From contig NZ_JAUQSX010000020.1 in assembly GCF_030581005.1 (NCBI RefSeq), positions 1 through 64,000 of the forward strand: DNA of 64,000 nt, read 5' to 3'. Positions 61,072 through 64,000 of the stretch are shown here, one piece after another. A program made the position numbers and the translations under genes. Each line of letters starts with the position of its first letter. The first letter of the stretch is position 1. This DNA comes from Hymenobacter mellowenesis (lineage in GTDB: Bacteria; Bacteroidota; Bacteroidia; Cytophagales; Hymenobacteraceae). The notes below the pieces were generated by a model. It had not been told where the DNA came from. It made no database searches and saw only the letters and a list, made by a program, of their open reading frames with translations.

Positions 61072-61095
61072 AAAACGGCTCTTCGGAGCCGTTTT
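61072..61095 (+). terminator. Terminator with TTCG tetraloop
   Basis: Perfect 10-bp stem AAAACGGCTC / GAGCCGTTTT closing a TTCG loop; ends the PAS gene unit. Confidence 0.9.
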
Positions 61096-61157
61096 GCGTT
61101 AGTAGCGGTACGGTTGATTTTTGTTGCCCTGCTTCGCGTCCCATTTTCTGTTTCCAT

Positions 61158-62132
61158 ATGAATGCCATCATTATTCAGCAACCCGGCGGACCAGACGTGC
61201 TCCGGTTGCGAGAAATGTCCCAGCCGTCGCCAGCGGCCCACGAAGTATTAATCCGCGTCAACGCCGCCGGCGTGAACCGGCCCGATGTGCTGATGCGCCA
61301 GGGTAAATATGCCGGCAGCGGCGACGTGGCCGGCCTGGTGCCCGGCCTGGAAATAGCCGGCACCGTGGCCGCCTGCGGGGCCGAGGTGACGCGCTGGCAG
61401 CGCGGCGATGCCGTGTGCGCGCTGCTGCCCGCCGGCGGCTATGCCGATTATGCGGTAGTGGATGCCCGCCACTGCCTGCCCGTACCGGCCGGGCTGAGCA
61501 TGGTGGAAGCCGCGGCCCTGCCCGAAACCGTGTTTACGGTGTGGCACAACGTGTTTCAACGCGGGGCGCTGCAGCCGGGCGAAACGCTGCTGGTGCATGG
61601 CGGCAGCAGCGGCATTGGCACCACGGCAATTCAGCTGGCGCGGGCGCTGGGCAGCCGCGTGGCCATCACGGCCGGCGACGACGCCAAATGCTCGGCCTGC
61701 CGGGAGCTGGGAGCTGATTGGGCCATCAACTACAAAACCGAGGATTTCGAGCAGGTGCTGAACGACGAGGGCGTTGACGTGATTTTGGACATGATTGGCG
61801 GCGACTACATCGCCAAAAATCTGCGCCTGTTAAAAGAAGACGGCCGGCTGGTTTTCGTGAATGCCATGCAGGGCGGCAAGGGTGAATTCAATGCGCTGGA
61901 AGTGATGAGGCGCCGGCTGAGCATCACGGGCAGCACGCTGCGGCCGCGCTCAGCCGAGTTCAAGGCGGCCTTGGCGGCGGCTGTGGAGCAGCATGTATGG
62001 CCGTTGATTGCGGCGGGGAAATTCCGGCCGGTTATTTATAAGACGTTTCCGCTGGCGGAAGCGGCGGCTGCGCACGAATTGATGGAGAGCAGTGCGCACA
62101 TTGGAAAGATTGTGCTTGAAGTGACGCAATAG
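61158..62132 (+). CDS. NAD(P)H:quinone oxidoreductase, PIG3 type
   Basis: 324 residues. A GroES-like N-domain (MNAIIIQQPGGPDVLRLREM; AAGVNRPDVLMRQGKY) precedes a Rossmann domain with GGSSGIGTTAIQLARALG (about 151-168). It lacks the zinc-binding Cys cluster of alcohol dehydrogenases, as expected for the zeta-crystallin/PIG3 group that reduces quinones by one or two electrons. Stands alone, followed by a repeat. Confidence 0.92.
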   Translation: MNAIIIQQPGGPDVLRLREMSQPSPAAHEVLIRVNAAGVNRPDVLMRQGKYAGSGDVAGLVPGLEIAGTVAACGAEVTRWQRGDAVCALLPAGGYADYAVVDARHCLPVPAGLSMVEAAALPETVFTVWHNVFQRGALQPGETLLVHGGSSGIGTTAIQLARALGSRVAITAGDDAKCSACRELGADWAINYKTEDFEQVLNDEGVDVILDMIGGDYIAKNLRLLKEDGRLVFVNAMQGGKGEFNALEVMRRRLSITGSTLRPRSAEFKAALAAAVEQHVWPLIAAGKFRPVIYKTFPLAEAAAAHELMESSAHIGKIVLEVTQ

Positions 62133-62143
62133 AGGACAAAATA

Positions 62144-62240
62144 AGAACGTCATGTCGAGCTTGCCGAGACATCTCGCGTGCCGCAGTAATCAAATTACTA
62201 TAGCACGCGAGATGTCTCGGCAAGCTCGACATGACGTTCT
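62144..62240. repeat. Palindromic repeat, CATGTCGAGC family
   Basis: Near-perfect arms AGAACGTCATGTCGAGCTTG and complement (about 38 bp each) with a short centre. Confidence 0.9.
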
Positions 62241-62265
62241 TTTAACCTAAATCAAGCGCGCCAGC

Positions 62266-62874
62266 CTACGCCCGCTTCCATTTGATGGTGCAGCCGATGG
62301 CCTTGGTCGAGTTGGTGGTAGCGGGCTTGCCGGCCAGAATTTCGGTCATGGCGTTTTCCACGTACTTGGTTTTCACCAGCTTGGCATCTTCGGAATTATC
62401 ATCGATGGCGCCGATGTAGCTCACCACGAATTCGTTGCCCTGCCGGGTGAGGACGTAGAGGTGGGGCGTGCGGGTGGCACCATAGGTTTTGGCCACCTGC
62501 TGCGACTCATCAACCAGGTAAGGAAAGGCGTACTTCTTTTTCTGCATGTCGGCGTAGGAGTCGCCGGGGGCTACGGCCGGGTCGTTGGGGTTGATGGCCA
62601 CCACGGGGTAGCCTTTGGGAGCGTATTTGGTGTTGAGGTCGACAATGCGGCTTTCGTAGGCTTTGGCGAAGGGGCAGGTGTTGCAGGTGAACACCACGAT
62701 GTAGCCTTTGGCGGCCTTGTTATCGGCCAGAGTCACCATTTTGCCGTCGATGTTTTTGAGCTTGAAATCGGTGGCTTTGTCGCCCACTTTGTAGCCGTCG
62801 GCGGTGGGGCGGGCGATGAAGCTGCTCAGCAGCAGGACGAAACAGAAGCTGATATACGGCAGGAGCTTTTTCAT
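62266..62874 (-). CDS. Exported thioredoxin-fold (redoxin) protein
   Basis: 202 residues from ATG 62874; the longer frame to 63021 runs through a repeat. A signal peptide (MKKLLPYISFCFVLLLSSFI) precedes a peroxiredoxin/redoxin domain: VGDKATDFKLKNIDGKMVTL, then the redox motif FTCNTCPFAKAYE (CxxC). Likely a periplasmic thiol oxidoreductase or thioredoxin-like protein of the AhpC/TSA superfamily. It lies beside a second thioredoxin-fold gene on the same strand. Confidence 0.88.
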   Translation of the reverse strand: MKKLLPYISFCFVLLLSSFIARPTADGYKVGDKATDFKLKNIDGKMVTLADNKAAKGYIVVFTCNTCPFAKAYESRIVDLNTKYAPKGYPVVAINPNDPAVAPGDSYADMQKKKYAFPYLVDESQQVAKTYGATRTPHLYVLTRQGNEFVVSYIGAIDDNSEDAKLVKTKYVENAMTEILAGKPATTNSTKAIGCTIKWKRA

Positions 62875-62926
62875 GAGATTCGAGAAACGGGTTGTAAAAA
62901 GTGGTATTTGGTGGCTATGCAGTCGA

Positions 62927-63025
62927 GCAGGTGCCCTTGTCATTCCGACGCAGGAGGAATCTGAGAAAGCTACTTCGAATAATTTTCTCAGATTCCTCCT
63001 GCGTCGGAATGACAAGGGCACCTGC
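62927..63025. repeat. Palindromic repeat, CATTCCGACGC family
   Basis: Nearly perfect arms of about 42 bp (GCAGGTGCCCTTGTCATTCC and complement); between the two thioredoxin-fold genes. Confidence 0.92.
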
Positions 63026-63035
63026 CTAAAAATAG

Positions 63036-63524
63036 CTATTTCAGGAATTTCTGCAACGCGGCAGTCAGCTGGGTCTGCGAAAGCTCCTGCTCAAAAGTAG
63101 CACGCTGCTTGGTTTTGTTGTTGATGATGAGCGTGAAAGGAAGCGCGCCCGACCACTTGGCGTCCAGCTTGTCCATCCACGAGTTGGGGTCGGGCTCGTT
63201 GAGCAGCACCACTTCCGATTTCAGGCCCCGCTGCTTCACGAAGGGCTTCACCTTTTTATCGAGCTGCGACGCGTAGTCCATGCTCACCAGAAGCACCTTC
63301 ACTTTCTTGCCGGCATTGGCGGCGCGTAGTTGCTCAAAGGCAGGTAGTTCCTTTATACATGGGGCGCACCAGGTGGCCCAGAAGTTCACCACGTAGGTGG
63401 TATCGGTAGGCCGCGCCAGGCGCTTCTGCAGCTCCGGAAACTTGATGACGGCGACGTTTTGGGCGAAAGCCGGGGCGGCGAATAGCAGGCTGAAGCTGAG
63501 AAGTAGCGGTTTGGGAAGTGGCAT
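63036..63524 (-). CDS. TlpA-like periplasmic thiol-disulfide protein
   Basis: 162 residues from ATG 63524. A signal peptide (PLLLSFSLLFAAPAFAQ) precedes a thioredoxin fold with the WCxxC motif in FWATWCAPCIKELPAFEQL, and cis-Pro region GALPFTLIINN. Likely a TlpA/ResA-type reductant or chaperone in the periplasm. Confidence 0.9.
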   Translation of the reverse strand: MPLPKPLLLSFSLLFAAPAFAQNVAVIKFPELQKRLARPTDTTYVVNFWATWCAPCIKELPAFEQLRAANAGKKVKVLLVSMDYASQLDKKVKPFVKQRGLKSEVVLLNEPDPNSWMDKLDAKWSGALPFTLIINNKTKQRATFEQELSQTQLTAALQKFLK

Positions 63525-63544
63525 GTGTAATAAAGGTGAACGGC

Positions 63545-63651
63545 GTAGAGACGCAATATTTTGCGTCTCGTCGTTGCTGATGTTGTTGTGACTGCGCAGG
63601 CGGCGGGGTTCTGGTCGTTCAACGACGAGACGCAAAATATTGCGTCTCTAC
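63545..63651. repeat. Nested palindromic repeat, GAGACGCAATATT family
   Basis: Outer arms of about 32 bp starting GTAGAGACGCAATATTTTGC; each arm itself contains the palindrome GAGACGCAATATT/AATATTTTGCGTCTC, so hairpins can form within each arm as well as between them. Confidence 0.9.
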
Positions 63652-63730
63652 ATCGTTCAAAAACACAGGCCAATCCACAGACAGCAAAGCCCGACCAGAA
63701 GTTGCGGCCCGCAGCCGCGCCGAACGGCTT

Positions 63731-63738
63731 TACCTTTG
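63731..63738 (+). promoter_or_regulatory. -7 box ahead of ispG
   Basis: TACCTTTG, 43 bp before the ATG at 63782. Confidence 0.6.
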
Positions 63739-63781
63739 TGCTACGGCGCAACTTTCGCCTTCCGACCGTAGTTTTTGGCTC

Positions 63782-64000
63782 ATGAACAAAACGTATTGCC
63801 CCAGCCTCACCGAATACAAGCGCCGTGTGTCGCGCGTGGTCAACATTGGCGGCTTGCCGATGGGCGGCGACTACCCCATCCGGGTGCAAAGCATGACCAC
63901 CGTGGACACGATGGACACAATGGGCTCGGTGGAGCAGACGCTGCGCATGGTGGCGGCCGGCTGCGAATACGTCCGCATCACCGCGCCCAGCATGAAGGAG
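63782..64000 (+). CDS. ispG: 4-hydroxy-3-methylbut-2-enyl diphosphate synthase (start only)
   Basis: The first 73 codons from ATG 63782 run open to the window edge. They read RVVNIGGLPMGGDYPIRVQS, MTTVDTMDTMGSVEQTLRMV, then AAGCEYVRITAPS, the N-terminal barrel signature of IspG/GcpE. The enzyme reduces MEcPP to HMBPP in the non-mevalonate isoprenoid pathway. The C-terminal Fe-S domain lies beyond the window. Confidence 0.92.
   Translation, partial: MNKTYCPSLTEYKRRVSRVVNIGGLPMGGDYPIRVQSMTTVDTMDTMGSVEQTLRMVAAGCEYVRITAPSMKE

Overview
The window looks like chromosomal DNA of a high-GC member of the Bacteroidota, most like Hymenobacter or a close relative in the Cytophagales. That placement is inferred from the gene content. 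It includes a type III glutamine synthetase, a Porin_10-type barrel protein, the Bacteroidota-type LptE, DUF4159, a SMUG2-like DNA glycosylase, and the gene order miaB / sigma-54 activator / lptE / TPR protein / secG / groES / groEL. Many genes also carry the Bacteroidota -7 promoter box TAnnTTTG, and Shine-Dalgarno sequences are scarce.

Region 1 (1 to about 7,070) is an accessory island that is visibly richer in A+T than the rest. It lies directly beyond the 3' end of a tRNA-Asp gene (7102-7175, minus strand), a common integration site. It holds a truncated terminase-small-subunit-like HTH protein, a TIR protein with ten TPR-like repeats, a STAND-like NTPase with a C-terminal HEPN/Swt1-like motif, an HNH nuclease with an N-terminal DNA-binding-like domain, a NUMOD4/HNH homing-type endonuclease, and an MltR-like protein. 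The STAND-HEPN / TIR-TPR pair (389-4259) is the best candidate for an undescribed defence system: it joins a probable NADase and a probable RNase in one transcription unit. No integrase is visible.

Region 2 (7.2-24.3 kb) is core genome: accA, a metallo-beta-lactamase-fold hydrolase, a patatin, an acyltransferase, DUF4159, a Crp-like regulator, a CDF metal transporter, an RtcB-like ligase, an AT-rich SMI1/KNR4 orphan, rsmE, pckA, an AraC regulator and a POT peptide transporter. Region 3 (24.3-32.3 kb) is the groEL-groES-secG-TPR-lptE-sigma54-miaB block, read on the minus strand. Region 4 (32.4-45.2 kb) has pabB, a Zn-ribbon coiled-coil protein, a Nif3-like protein, a SMUG2-like glycosylase divergent from lpxK, a porin, miaE, fumarylacetoacetase, and a NifU/Mrp Fe-S pair. 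Region 5 (45.3-64.0 kb) has a GH2 enzyme, a PAP2 phosphatase, a secreted protein usually mis-named asparagine synthetase B, a MacB-like permease, an HTH regulator with its own tandem operator, mtaB, an LTA-synthase-like sulfatase, glnN, a PAS-only protein, a quinone oxidoreductase, two thioredoxin-fold proteins, and the start of ispG running off the right edge.

Three themes run through the window. First, intergenic gaps are packed with palindromic repeats of several unrelated families, and in at least three places repeat sequence has been captured into a gene (the patatin N-terminus, the AraC stop codon, the LptE signal peptide). Second, TAnnTTTG boxes can be placed ahead of at least twelve genes, and at four of them (lpxK, the SMUG2-like gene, mtaB, the LTA-synthase-like gene) the box is so close to the start codon that the mRNA should be leaderless or nearly so. 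Third, tRNA A37 modification is well represented (miaB, mtaB, miaE).
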